The notes under the pieces are model-generated. The model was not told the DNA's origin. It made no database searches and saw nothing but the letters and a program-made list of their open reading frames with translations. Source: Halanaerobium salsuginis (GTDB lineage: Bacteria > Bacillota > Halanaerobiia > Halanaerobiales > Halanaerobiaceae). Taken from it: a stretch of DNA of 64,000 nt. Position numbers and translations under genes: made by a program. This document shows positions 43,167-53,457 of this stretch, in pieces. How positions within the stretch are numbered: position 1 is the first letter of the stretch; every line of letters starts with the position of its first letter. The stretch covers positions 1 through 64,000 of the forward strand of contig NZ_FOTI01000012.1 of assembly GCF_900114545.1 (NCBI RefSeq). The letters run 5' to 3'.

Positions 43167-43445
43167 ATGTCCCAGAAAAAAGGTGTTGGTAGTTCACGGA
43201 ATGGTCGTGATAGTGAGTCTAAACGGCTTGGTGTAAAGGAGTTTGACGGTGAATTTGTTTCTGCTGGCAGTATTTTAGTACGTCAAAGAGGTACTAAATT
43301 TAAAGCTGGTTTAAATGTTGGCCGTGGTAGTGATGATACATTATTCTCCAAGGTTGACGGTTATGTTAAATTTGAAAGAAAAGGCAGGAAAAATCGTCAA
43401 ATTAGTGTTTATACAGAAGATCAAGTAGCTGTATTAGCTAATTAA
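43167..43445 (+). CDS. rpmA: 50S ribosomal protein L27 (no cleavable extension)
   Basis: A 92-residue L27 near the peptidyl-transferase centre. It starts [22 protein letters not shown] directly at the mature N-terminus. The roughly nine-residue extension that Prp protease removes in many Firmicutes is missing, in agreement with the missing prp gene. GGGGGTGG precedes the ATG. Confidence 0.98.
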   Translation: MSQKKGVGSSRNGRDSESKRLGVKEFDGEFVSAGSILVRQRGTKFKAGLNVGRGSDDTLFSKVDGYVKFERKGRKNRQISVYTEDQVAVLAN

Positions 43446-43455
43446 TTTGTTTTAA

Positions 43456-43492
43456 AAAACCCTCAGCCCTTTTGGTGCTGAGGGTTTTTTTA
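43456..43492 (+). terminator. terminator after rpmA
   Basis: AAAACCCTCAGC pairs with GCTGAGGGTTTT, then T residues. Confidence 0.92.
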
Positions 43493-43517
43493 ACTGTAAT
43501 TGATAAAAATAATTTAA

Positions 43518-44804
<1,287 letters not shown>

Positions 44805-44853
44805 TTAATATTTTAGCTTATTAATAAGTTTTTTACAGAAAGGAGATTAAATT

Positions 44854-45141
44854 ATGTTATCAGGTAAAGAAAGAAGTTATCTCAGAGCAGAAGCTAATCG
44901 GCTTAATCCCATTGTCCATGTTGGAAAAGACGGAGTTAGTGAATCTGTTATTGAACAGCTGGATCAAGCTTTAACTGATCATGAATTATTAAAAGTAAGA
45001 ATACTGGAAACTACAGGTCGTACTACAAAATCTTGTGCTCAAGAACTAGCTACTGCGACAGCAGCGGAAGTTGTTCAGGTTATTGGTGGTATTGCTGTGC
45101 TTTTTAGACAGAGTGATGAAGATTCTGAATTTAATATTTAG
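44854..45141 (+). CDS. yhbY: YhbY-family (CRM domain) RNA-binding protein
   Basis: A 95-residue CRS1/YhbY protein that binds pre-50S particles. LSGKERSYLRAEANRLNPIVHVGKDGVSESVIEQLDQAL and ELLKVRI are the family signature, and IGGIAVLFR ends the domain. AAAGGAG precedes the ATG. Placement after obg fits a ribosome-assembly role. Confidence 0.94.
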   Translation: MLSGKERSYLRAEANRLNPIVHVGKDGVSESVIEQLDQALTDHELLKVRILETTGRTTKSCAQELATATAAEVVQVIGGIAVLFRQSDEDSEFNI

Positions 45142-45215
45142 TTAATATTTTTTAGATAGAAGATAAAATAGATATTAAAGATAACTCCGGGAAAGTTGAT
45201 CAGGGAGGAATTTCT

Positions 45216-46088
45216 ATGCAAAAAATAAAAATAATTACCGATAGCTGCTCTGATTTACCGGCAGAAATAGTTAAAAAATATAATATTAGCTTATTAAATA
45301 TCCCGGTAAATATTGAAAACCAGGTGTATTATGATCGCCTAGATTTGATGCCAGCAGATTTCTATAAAATTTTATCAACCAAAAATGTTTTACCAAAAAC
45401 ATCGCGTGTAACTCCAAAAAAATTTAAAGAGACATATCAAAAATATCTTGATTCTTATGACCATATTTTAGTGTTTGCATTTTCTTCAAAGTTAAGTGGT
45501 ATTTTAGAATCGGCAGTAATGGCCAAACAAGAGCTTGCAACAGATAGAGTGACTGTTATTGATACCAAGGCTGCTTCTGTCGGACAGGGCTTATTGGTTT
45601 GTCAAGCCGCCCAAATGTTAGAAAAGGAAATTGAATTAGAAAAAGTAATTACTAAAACAATAAATAGTGCTTCTCATTTAGAACATGTTTTTGCAGTTGG
45701 AGACTTGGAAATGTTAAAAAAAGGTGGCCGAATTTCTAAAGCACAAGCTTTTATGGCAGGTGTGTTAAATATTAAGCCCATTCTTCATATTATTGATGGT
45801 GAGATTTTACCTTATGATAAAGTAAGAGGTAAAAGAAAAATGTTTTCTTATTTAATAAATGAGATTGAAAAAAAAGCTGATAATCCGGCTGAGCAAACTT
45901 TAGCTATAACATATTCACAGATAAAAGAGGATGCTATAAACTTAAAACATGAATTGGAAAAAAGATTTGCTCCCCAGAATATTTTAATGAGTGAAATTGG
46001 TTCTGCAATTGGCTCTCATGCTGGTCCTGGTACTTTAGCTGTAGTTTATCAAAACTCAGAAAAAATTGCTGATGCTGTAGTTTATTAA
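45216..46088 (+). CDS. DegV-family fatty-acid-binding protein
   Basis: A 290-residue DegV protein with the diagnostic ITDSCSDLPAEIVKKYNI start, TSRVTPKKF, and the C-terminal IGSHAGPGTLAVVY that grips the fatty acid head group. Family members present fatty acids to the FakA kinase; no fakA gene is nearby. The ATG follows GGGAGG. Confidence 0.93.
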   Translation: MQKIKIITDSCSDLPAEIVKKYNISLLNIPVNIENQVYYDRLDLMPADFYKILSTKNVLPKTSRVTPKKFKETYQKYLDSYDHILVFAFSSKLSGILESAVMAKQELATDRVTVIDTKAASVGQGLLVCQAAQMLEKEIELEKVITKTINSASHLEHVFAVGDLEMLKKGGRISKAQAFMAGVLNIKPILHIIDGEILPYDKVRGKRKMFSYLINEIEKKADNPAEQTLAITYSQIKEDAINLKHELEKRFAPQNILMSEIGSAIGSHAGPGTLAVVYQNSEKIADAVVY

Positions 46089-46120
46089 TCTGTATCACTT
46101 TATATTATTTTAGGGAATGT

Positions 46121-48073
46121 GTGATAAAAATGTCTATTTTAAATATAAGTAAACTAAAAAAAGAATATGGAATTGAAGTAATCTTAAAGGATTTTTCACT
46201 TAATATTAACCAGGGTGAATCGGTAGCTTTAATTGGACCTAATGGTTCTGGAAAAACTACCTTGTTTAAGATAATAACTGGGCAGGAAGGATATTCCGCT
46301 GGTAATATTTCACTCAGGAATGATATAGAAGTTGCTTATTTAGATCAGCTGCCTGATTTTGATGATCAAGCTACAATTTATCAAGAATTAGAAGAAGTTT
46401 TTCTTGAAGTTAAAGCACAGATTAAGCAATTGCAGTTTTTAGAAAATAAAATTGCTAATCAGGGTAAAGATGTTGATAGTGGCAAAATAAAAACTGAGCT
46501 TTTAGAAAAGACCATGCTAGAATACAGCAAATTACAGCATGAATTTGAGCAAGGAATTGGTTATGAATATCAAAGTAAAATTAGGCAGGTTGCAGCTGGA
46601 CTTGGTTTTAGTGAAACAGAAATTAATTCGCGCCGGCTAGTTAACTTAAGTGGAGGAGAAAAGACTAGAGTTGGTTTAATAAAATTATTATTGATGGAAC
46701 CGGATTTATTATTACTTGATGAACCAACTAATCATCTTGACTTAAAATCTGTTGAGTGGCTGGAAGATTACTTGAATTCTTATCAGGGAAGTTTATTGAT
46801 TATCTCTCATGATAGATATTTTCTTGACCATACAGTAGATAGAATAATAGAAATTAATCAGGGTAAAAATGAAAATTACGCTGGTAATTACAGCTATTAT
46901 CTGACTGAAAGAGAAAAACGTTATCAGCAGCGTTTAAACGAATACAAAAATCAGCAAAAAAAGATTGCTGATTTAGAAGAAGCAATTGAGAGACTATATA
47001 TCTGGGGACGGTCTCGAGATAGTGAAAAAATGTTTAAAAGAGCTAAAGCTATGCAGAAAAGACTTGATAAAATTGAGAGAATTGAAAAGCCACGACTGCA
47101 AGGCGCAAAAATGAAACTTGATTTAGCTGCTGAAACCCGTGGTGGGAATGATGTTCTGGAAATTAAAAAACTTGCTAAGTCTTTTTCTGATAACCAGCTC
47201 TTTTCGGAATTAAATATTTTTTTACAACGCGGGGAAAAAGCTGCAATTATCGGTGACAATGGAACTGGCAAATCAACTATTTTAAAGTTAATTATGGGTG
47301 AATTAAATCCTGATCAGGGTGAAATTAAAATTGGAAGTAATATTTATCCTGCCTTTTATCGACAGGAATTTGAAGGATTTAATCCAGAAGATGATTTAAT
47401 TACAGCCCTCCAGCGAGAAACAGCTGTAACAAATTCTACTGCCAGAAATATGTTAGCTTCTTTTCTATTTACTGGTGATGATGTGTTTAAAAAAGTTAAG
47501 CAGTTAAGTGGAGGCGAAAAAAGTCGTTTAAGATTATTACAATTAATGAGTGGTAATTATAATTTTTTGATTTTAGATGAGCCTACAAACCATCTTGACT
47601 TACCATCACGAGAAGTTCTTGAAATAGCTTTACAGGAATATCAAGGAACAGTTTTAATAGTTTCCCATGACCGTTATTTTTTAAATAAAGTTATTGATTA
47701 CATTTATGAATTAGAGTCAGGTCAACTAACAAAATATTTTGGTGATTATAGTTATTATAAAAATAAAAAAGCACAGCAAGTAGCTGATAATTCAACTGCA
47801 GAAAATGAAGCTACAGAAAATGAAGCTGCAGGTAAACTTGCTTATGAAGCCCAAAAAGAAGCTCGCAGCCAGGAAATGCAAAGGGTAAAGAGAATTTCTG
47901 AAATTGAAGCAAAAATTAATCAGCTGGAAAAAGATTTAAAAGAAATAGAAAAAGAGATGACTGCTGAAGATAATCTTGATGATTATCAATTACTGCATGA
48001 TTTAAAATCAGACTATGATTCAAAAAATAACTTATTGGATCAACTTTATCTTGAATGGGAAGAGTTAGTATAA
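46121..48073 (+). CDS. ABC-F family ATPase (Uup/EttA-like)
   Basis: A soluble twin-ATPase of about 650 residues with no membrane part. The first domain has GPNGSGKTTLF and LSGGEKTRVGL. The second has GDNGTGKSTIL and LSGGEKSRLRL. A charged linker (about 245-330) and a C-terminal coiled coil (about 570-650) are typical of ABC-F translation factors. The GTG at 46121 has AGGGAA at a suitable distance. The ATG at 46130 gives the more usual MSILNISKLKK start, so the start is uncertain. A 15-base tandem repeat at 47801-47830 encodes ENEAT-ENEAA in the linker before the coiled coil. Confidence 0.93.
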   Translation: MIKMSILNISKLKKEYGIEVILKDFSLNINQGESVALIGPNGSGKTTLFKIITGQEGYSAGNISLRNDIEVAYLDQLPDFDDQATIYQELEEVFLEVKAQIKQLQFLENKIANQGKDVDSGKIKTELLEKTMLEYSKLQHEFEQGIGYEYQSKIRQVAAGLGFSETEINSRRLVNLSGGEKTRVGLIKLLLMEPDLLLLDEPTNHLDLKSVEWLEDYLNSYQGSLLIISHDRYFLDHTVDRIIEINQGKNENYAGNYSYYLTEREKRYQQRLNEYKNQQKKIADLEEAIERLYIWGRSRDSEKMFKRAKAMQKRLDKIERIEKPRLQGAKMKLDLAAETRGGNDVLEIKKLAKSFSDNQLFSELNIFLQRGEKAAIIGDNGTGKSTILKLIMGELNPDQGEIKIGSNIYPAFYRQEFEGFNPEDDLITALQRETAVTNSTARNMLASFLFTGDDVFKKVKQLSGGEKSRLRLLQLMSGNYNFLILDEPTNHLDLPSREVLEIALQEYQGTVLIVSHDRYFLNKVIDYIYELESGQLTKYFGDYSYYKNKKAQQVADNSTAENEATENEAAGKLAYEAQKEARSQEMQRVKRISEIEAKINQLEKDLKEIEKEMTAEDNLDDYQLLHDLKSDYDSKNNLLDQLYLEWEELV

Positions 48074-48105
48074 ATTTTATTTAAGTCAATTTGAAAGGTA
48101 AACAA

Positions 48106-50388
48106 ATGGACAAAATTATTGAGCAATTAAATATGAAACCAGTTGAAATATTGATTCCAGATTATATAATCGAACAGTGGCAGCAGTTACTTGAAATGAT
48201 GCTTAGTTCAAACTTTAGTGATATAGTTTTATTAAATAAATTGAAATCAGCTGATTACAAATACCTGGGGCGTGCTTTTCAAGATCAGCAGGAAATAGCA
48301 ATAGATGAATTAACTATAATTACGCAACAGTTTTCTGACTGTCTTGAGCAAGAAGATCAAAGAATAAAAAAGAAAATAGCTGAAAAAGTTTATATTAATT
48401 CAGATTTAGCTGCTGATGATATTTTTTACCTTGGTTTACCTGTAAGATGGCCGCAGGGCAAAATTTTTGCTGTGCTTTCATTTTATAGTCGAGACTGTTC
48501 ACTCTGGAAAACCAGTAATTTAAATCAAATAGAATTTGCAATTAACTTAATTGAGAGTAATCTTAAGCTTATTTATCAGAATAATTTCAATAGTAATTTA
48601 AATGATTACTATTCTAAACTGATCGATATTTTGCCAGTGGGTGTTTTAATAGAAAATGAACAGGGAATTATTTTAAAAGCTAATGAAGAACTTGAACAAA
48701 TAACTGGATTTACTAAAAGTGAATTAATTGGAAGTAGTATTTTTGAAACTCTGGTTCCTGAAAACAATAGTGCTAATGCTCGTCAAGATATTAAAAAAAT
48801 TTTAGCTGATAATATTTTAAGCCAGAGAATTTTTTCTCAAGATAAATTTTCGACAGAAAAGTATCTTTATTTACAGGAACAAAAAATTAATCTGCCTGAT
48901 AATAGTATTGGTATAGTCTCAATTCAGACTGATATAACAGATAAGGTTATGATTGAAAAACAGGTCGTAGATCTATTGAATAAGCAAAAAATTTTGCTTG
49001 ATAGTATAGATATTCAAATTTGGTTTGCTGATGATATTAATCATTATGGTATTGTAAATGAAGCAAGAGCAGAGTTTTTAGGATTAGCCAAAGAAGAGAT
49101 TCGAGGTAAAAAAATTACCGAAGTTATGCAAGAAGATAAATCTATTCAAAGTTGTTTAGCCAGTAATCGTTTTGTTTTTGAAACAAAACAAAAATATCAT
49201 GTTGAAGAAAAAATAAAAAATCATACAGGTGATTTACGAACTCTTGCTGTGACTAAAACTCCAATTTTAAATGAAGACAATAAAGTTGATGCGATTGTCT
49301 GTACGGCTGTAGATATTACAGAGCAGAGAAGACAAGAGGCAAAAATAAAGTATGCTAGTTATCATGATAGCTTAACAGAGCTTTATAATCGTTCTTTTAT
49401 GGAAAAAGAGATTAATGACTTTGATTGTAAAGATAATTTGCCAATATCAGTAATTATGATTGATTTGAATGGTTTAAAATTAGTTAATGATACTTATGGG
49501 CATCTAGCTGGCGATAATTTACTGCAAAAGATGGCAGCTATTTTAAAAAATAGCTGTAGGAATAGTGACATAGTTGTGCGCTGGGGTGGAGATGAATTTG
49601 TTATTCTTCTGCCTAAAACAAAACAGAAAAATTTAGAAGAAGTAATTTCTAGAATCAATACTAAACTTGCTGATAATTATTTATTGGAAGCCGGTAGTAA
49701 AATTCCTTTATCAGCTGCAATAGGTTCTGCCATTAAAAGTGAAGTTTATCAAAATATTTTTGATATTTTAGATCAGGCGGAAGAGATTATGTATAAAAAT
49801 AAGCTTACCGAGAGTAAGAGTGTTAAAAGCAATATTGTTAATTCACTTTTAAGAACACTTAGTGAAAAAAGTCAGGAAACAGGTCAGCACTCAACTAGAA
49901 TGGCTAAACTAGCAATTAAAATAGCTAAAAAAATGCAGCTATCTACTATTGAAATAAATAAACTAATTTTGATTGCGAAACTACATGATATTGGTAAGAC
50001 TGTTATTCCTGAATCTATCTTGAATAAAAAAACTGAGTTAACTGAGGAAGAGTGGAGAATAATTCGTAATCATCCTGCAGTTGGTCATAGAATTTTAAAT
50101 GCTACTGAAGAATTTTCTCATATTTCAGGAGAAGTTTTGTCACATCATGAGTTTTGGGATGGCAGCGGCTACCCGAGAGGTTTAAAAGGAGAAGAAATCC
50201 CCCTTTTAGCCAGGATAATTGCAATTGTTGATGCTTACGATGTAATGACTAATAAGCAGAGTTATAAAGCTCCTTTAAGTAAATCTGCTGCTTTGGCAGA
50301 AATAGAATCTTGTTCTGGCAGCCAGTTTGATCCTGAGTTAGTCGAATTATTTATTAAAATAATGAAAAATGTAGTTAAAATAAAATAA
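48106..50388 (+). CDS. PAS-PAS-GGDEF-HD-GYP c-di-GMP signalling protein
   Basis: A 760-residue cytoplasmic sensor. ATG at 48106 follows GAAAGG; the earlier TTG at 48091 lies before that site. The N-terminal 165 residues are of unknown type. PAS1 is at about 170-285 and PAS2 at about 290-415. The GGDEF domain has intact GGDEF at 494-498 and an inhibitory RNSD site five residues before it. The HD-GYP phosphodiesterase domain has HDIGK and HHEFWDGSGYP. Both synthesis and degradation motifs are complete, so it may switch c-di-GMP either way with its ligand. Confidence 0.93.
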   Translation: MDKIIEQLNMKPVEILIPDYIIEQWQQLLEMMLSSNFSDIVLLNKLKSADYKYLGRAFQDQQEIAIDELTIITQQFSDCLEQEDQRIKKKIAEKVYINSDLAADDIFYLGLPVRWPQGKIFAVLSFYSRDCSLWKTSNLNQIEFAINLIESNLKLIYQNNFNSNLNDYYSKLIDILPVGVLIENEQGIILKANEELEQITGFTKSELIGSSIFETLVPENNSANARQDIKKILADNILSQRIFSQDKFSTEKYLYLQEQKINLPDNSIGIVSIQTDITDKVMIEKQVVDLLNKQKILLDSIDIQIWFADDINHYGIVNEARAEFLGLAKEEIRGKKITEVMQEDKSIQSCLASNRFVFETKQKYHVEEKIKNHTGDLRTLAVTKTPILNEDNKVDAIVCTAVDITEQRRQEAKIKYASYHDSLTELYNRSFMEKEINDFDCKDNLPISVIMIDLNGLKLVNDTYGHLAGDNLLQKMAAILKNSCRNSDIVVRWGGDEFVILLPKTKQKNLEEVISRINTKLADNYLLEAGSKIPLSAAIGSAIKSEVYQNIFDILDQAEEIMYKNKLTESKSVKSNIVNSLLRTLSEKSQETGQHSTRMAKLAIKIAKKMQLSTIEINKLILIAKLHDIGKTVIPESILNKKTELTEEEWRIIRNHPAVGHRILNATEEFSHISGEVLSHHEFWDGSGYPRGLKGEEIPLLARIIAIVDAYDVMTNKQSYKAPLSKSAALAEIESCSGSQFDPELVELFIKIMKNVVKIK

Positions 50389-50436
50389 AAACCCTGCCAG
50401 GAGAGAAGGAAAATCACTGAGGCAGGGTTTTATTAT
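50387..50436. terminator. bidirectional terminator between convergent genes
   Basis: AAAACCCTGCC pairs with GGCAGGGTTTT over a 25-base loop, with T-rich ends on both strands, between the c-di-GMP gene and glnK. Confidence 0.8.
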
Positions 50437-50483
50437 AATCTTATTTTATTTATTTGAATTTAATAATATTATCTGTAATTATA

Positions 50484-50822
50484 TTAAAGAGCTGTTGTAC
50501 CTTCTTCCCCGGTTCTGATTCTGATAGCATTTTCTATTTCAGAGATAAATATTTTGCCATCACCAACTTCACCAGTTTGAGCAGCCTCTTTGATAGCTTT
50601 GACAACTTCAGTTAACTTTTCAGCTTCTACAATTGTTTCTACTTTAATTTTTTTGCGCAGTCTAATGCGATAGGTAACTCCCCGGTACATTTCTGTTTGA
50701 CCTTTCTGAGAACCATAGCCCTGTACTTCTGTAATATTTAAACCATTAATTCCAATTGCTTCTAAACTGTCAATTAATCTGTCGGTTTTATCTGGACGAA
50801 TAATCGCTTCTACCTTTTTCAT
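50484..50822 (-). CDS. glnK: nitrogen regulatory protein PII (GlnK type)
   Basis: A 112-residue PII trimer subunit. The T-loop SQKGQTEMYRGVTYRIRLRKK keeps Tyr46 and Tyr51, the usual uridylylation position. The B-loop is TGEVGDGKIFI. PII senses ATP/ADP and 2-oxoglutarate and plugs AmtB when nitrogen is plentiful. It is encoded 90 bases after amt in the same direction. Confidence 0.96.
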   Translation of the reverse strand: MKKVEAIIRPDKTDRLIDSLEAIGINGLNITEVQGYGSQKGQTEMYRGVTYRIRLRKKIKVETIVEAEKLTEVVKAIKEAAQTGEVGDGKIFISEIENAIRIRTGEEGTTAL

Positions 50823-50911
50823 TATTAATCACCTCTGGTTTTGATTTATTTTTGGAGTTTTATCTTTATTTCAAAACAATTGACTCCACTTAGATTTTAT
50901 CATTAAAATTA

Positions 50912-52252
50912 CTACTTGTCTGCTTTGGCATTGATCATAAAATCTGGATAAGAATGAGTGCCATGTTCAGAGAAGTCAAGCCCTTCAATCTCATCAGCTT
51001 CAGATACTCTAAGCCCGATTGCAGCATCGATAGCTTTAAAGAGAATAAGTCCTAGACCAAAAGCCCAGATGAAAACAGTAACAACTCCAATAATTTGAGT
51101 TAATAATAAATCAAATCCACCGCCAAATAATAGTCCTCCATCAGTGGCCAGAAAACCAACAGCAAGAGTTCCAAAAGCTCCACAAACACCGTGTACAGAC
51201 ACAGCACCTACTGGATCATCAATCTGTAATTTATCGAAAAATTCTACAGCATAAATAACAATTATTCCTGCTAAAGCACCTATTATAATAGCAGCAAAGT
51301 TACCAACACTGGCACAACCAGCTGTAATAGCAACCAGACCTGCTAAAGCACCGTTTAAAGTCATACTTACATCTGCCTTACCATATTTAATCCAGCTCAC
51401 AGCCATAGAAAGAGTAGCACCAGCCGCTGCAGCCAGGTTAGTAGTCACAGCAATAGAAGCAATGCTTAAGTCAGTACCAGCTACAGTAGAACCAGGGTTA
51501 AATCCAAACCAGCCAAACCAGAGAATAAAGACACCAAGAGCAGCCATTAGTAAGTTATGACCTGGTAAAGCATTTGCACTACCATCTTTATTATATTTAC
51601 CAATTCTTGGTCCTAAAACAATAGCTCCTGCTAGAGCAGCCCAGCCACCAACAGAGTGAACAACAGTAGAGCCAGCAAAATCAACCATTCCCATATTTGC
51701 TAACCAGCCTCCACCCCAGATCCAGTGACCAACAACAGGATAAACAAAAGCACTGATCACCACACTATAGGCTAGATAACCAGAAAAATTAGTTCTTTCA
51801 GCCATAGCTCCCGAAACAATAGTGGCAGCAGTAGCTGCAAAAACTGTCTGGAAAATAAAAAATGCTGCTACAGGAATATCAAGTCCTAGATTAGCAAAAG
51901 TATCATGTAGAAAAAACCCTGTCTGGCCAATAAAGCCATTACCAGCCCCAAACATAAAGGCAAAGCCGCAGATCCAGTAAACCAAAGAACCAGAAGCAAA
52001 GTCCATCATATTTTTCATAATGATATTCCCTGCATTTTTAGCTCTGGTAAAACCTGCTTCAACCATAGCAAAACCGGCCTGCATAAAGAAAACCAGAAAA
52101 GCTGCAATTAAAGTCCAGATTGTATCAATAGCAACTGAATTAGCAGCCGCCAGATCGTCCTGTGCCAGGGCAAAACCGCTAAATAAGATAACCATTATTA
52201 TTGCTGTTAAACATGTTTTAAAAAATTTACTCCTCATTTCTCTCATACTCAT
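50912..52252 (-). CDS. amt: ammonium transporter Amt
   Basis: A 446-residue Amt/MEP channel. Residues 1-30 form a signal peptide (FSGFALAQDD), then eleven helices. Conserved parts are FFMQAGFAMVEAGF (the phenylalanine gate region), DFAGSTVVHSVGGWAALAGA with the first pore His, FGWFGFNPGS, and GAVSVHGVCGAFGTLAVG with the second pore His. The start follows CAAGGAGG (on - strand). It is transcribed together with glnK. Confidence 0.96.
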   Translation of the reverse strand: MSMREMRSKFFKTCLTAIIMVILFSGFALAQDDLAAANSVAIDTIWTLIAAFLVFFMQAGFAMVEAGFTRAKNAGNIIMKNMMDFASGSLVYWICGFAFMFGAGNGFIGQTGFFLHDTFANLGLDIPVAAFFIFQTVFAATAATIVSGAMAERTNFSGYLAYSVVISAFVYPVVGHWIWGGGWLANMGMVDFAGSTVVHSVGGWAALAGAIVLGPRIGKYNKDGSANALPGHNLLMAALGVFILWFGWFGFNPGSTVAGTDLSIASIAVTTNLAAAAGATLSMAVSWIKYGKADVSMTLNGALAGLVAITAGCASVGNFAAIIIGALAGIIVIYAVEFFDKLQIDDPVGAVSVHGVCGAFGTLAVGFLATDGGLLFGGGFDLLLTQIIGVVTVFIWAFGLGLILFKAIDAAIGLRVSEADEIEGLDFSEHGTHSYPDFMINAKADK

Positions 52253-52292
52253 AGAAAGTCCTCCTTGTGTTAGGTTTGCGTTAACTATGAGT

Positions 52293-52331
52293 TATTATAT
52301 AAAACTTTTTATTAAGAAAGCAAGCGATTTG
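52293..52331 (-). promoter_or_regulatory. promoter of amt-glnK
   Basis: On the - strand, TTGCTT, an 18-base spacer and TATAAT precede amt by about 50 bases. This suggests that amt-glnK has its own promoter, separate from the NadE-like gene. Confidence 0.55.
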
Positions 52332-52390
52332 GTCGTAATATAGTTGTATACATTATATTTATTTATAATTATTGAAAAATTAATAGATAA

Positions 52391-53197
52391 CTAAAAGTTT
52401 GGAGTAAGTGGAGGAGAAGATTTATGTTTGTTTTTAATTTGTATTTTTTGGATTTTGTTTTTTACTTCTGCTTTTGCTTCTCCATTCGCAAAATAATAAT
52501 CAGTATCTCGATAGCTTAAAAAATCTTGTTCAGAGATTGTTTGGGGCCAGATTGCATTTGTAGGAGTTTTAGCAATTATTTTACTATCTATCTCCATGCT
52601 TCTAGCCATTCCTTTAACTTCTAATTTTACCAAAGTAGCCAGGGGATCAATATCAAAAGCGCCATCACCATATTTTGTGAAATAGCCAAGCTTTATTTCA
52701 CTTTGATCATTATTACCAACTACCAGATAATTGTTAAGATTGGCGTAGTAGTAAAGACTTGTCATTCTGAGACGAGCTATAATATTTTTTAAAGCAGATG
52801 TTTTTCTGTCCGTAAAATTTTTTTCTTTTTCAGTTGAATTTTTATCTAGTTTAGATTGTGCGATTTGTTCAAATTTAAGTTCATCATCTTTATTAAGTGA
52901 GCTAATTAGAGATAGATAGGTATTTTTTAAATTAAGATCTTTATAATTAAGATGATGTTTTTCAGCATGGGTTATTGCATCAATTCTTTTTTCAGAAGCA
53001 TTATCAATTGAGATTATAATAGTTAAATTATTAGCAGGACAGGCTTTTTGACAGAGAAGAGAAGTAACTGCAGAATTTATTTGACCATCAAGACTGCTCA
53101 CTACACCATCTGCACCAGATTTTTCAACCTTATCTTTAATCCAACCGCTTAACTTGCTGGCAATTTTATTATAATTTTTATCTAACATTTTCTTCAT
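52391..53197 (-). CDS. NAD synthetase-like protein with a lost ATP-pyrophosphatase motif
   Basis: A 268-residue relative of ammonia-dependent NadE. IARLRMTSLYYYANLNNYLVVGNN, SEIKLGYFTKYGDGAFDIDPLATLVK and a KHKSSPPL-type end are alignable. The P-loop SGGIDS of the family reads DGQINS (residues 37-42), and the later GQTDE block reads PQTISEQDF. ATP binding or adenylation is therefore probably lost. The frame is intact and the gene keeps a ribosome site. A canonical nadE is present at 58132. The position between glnA and amt-glnK suggests a nitrogen-related role for a repurposed fold (inference). Confidence 0.75.
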   Translation of the reverse strand: MKKMLDKNYNKIASKLSGWIKDKVEKSGADGVVSSLDGQINSAVTSLLCQKACPANNLTIIISIDNASEKRIDAITHAEKHHLNYKDLNLKNTYLSLISSLNKDDELKFEQIAQSKLDKNSTEKEKNFTDRKTSALKNIIARLRMTSLYYYANLNNYLVVGNNDQSEIKLGYFTKYGDGAFDIDPLATLVKLEVKGMARSMEIDSKIIAKTPTNAIWPQTISEQDFLSYRDTDYYFANGEAKAEVKNKIQKIQIKNKHKSSPPLTPNF

Positions 53198-53283
53198 CCT
53201 TTCTTAATTAATAAGTATTTTTTAAAACAAGTGTAGTTTTCCCAATCTAATTTTTTAATTATAAGAATTATATATCAAAGCCA

Positions 53284-53319
53284 AAAAACAAAAACCTCCC
53301 AATCGGAATTGGAAGGTTT
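53284..53319 (-). terminator. terminator of glnA
   Basis: On the - strand, AAACCTTCCAATT and GATTGGGAGGTTT form a stem with a small mismatch, followed by TTGTTTTTT. It separates glnA from the NadE-like gene. Confidence 0.8.
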
Positions 53320-53457
53320 ATAAATTCAGGTCATAAATTTAACTACTAAAAAATATTTTCAGCACTAAATTTAAGCTAGTTTAGTTTTATTCTACTTTAA
53401 TTATTCAGCAGTAAAATTCAAATTAAATAGGGGAGTAATCTGAATTTTAAATGAGTT

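Noticed and set aside
52391-53197. NadE-like gene as a pseudogene
   Set aside because: The frame is uninterrupted over 268 codons with normal start and stop, so degeneration is restricted to the active site; kept as a coding gene.
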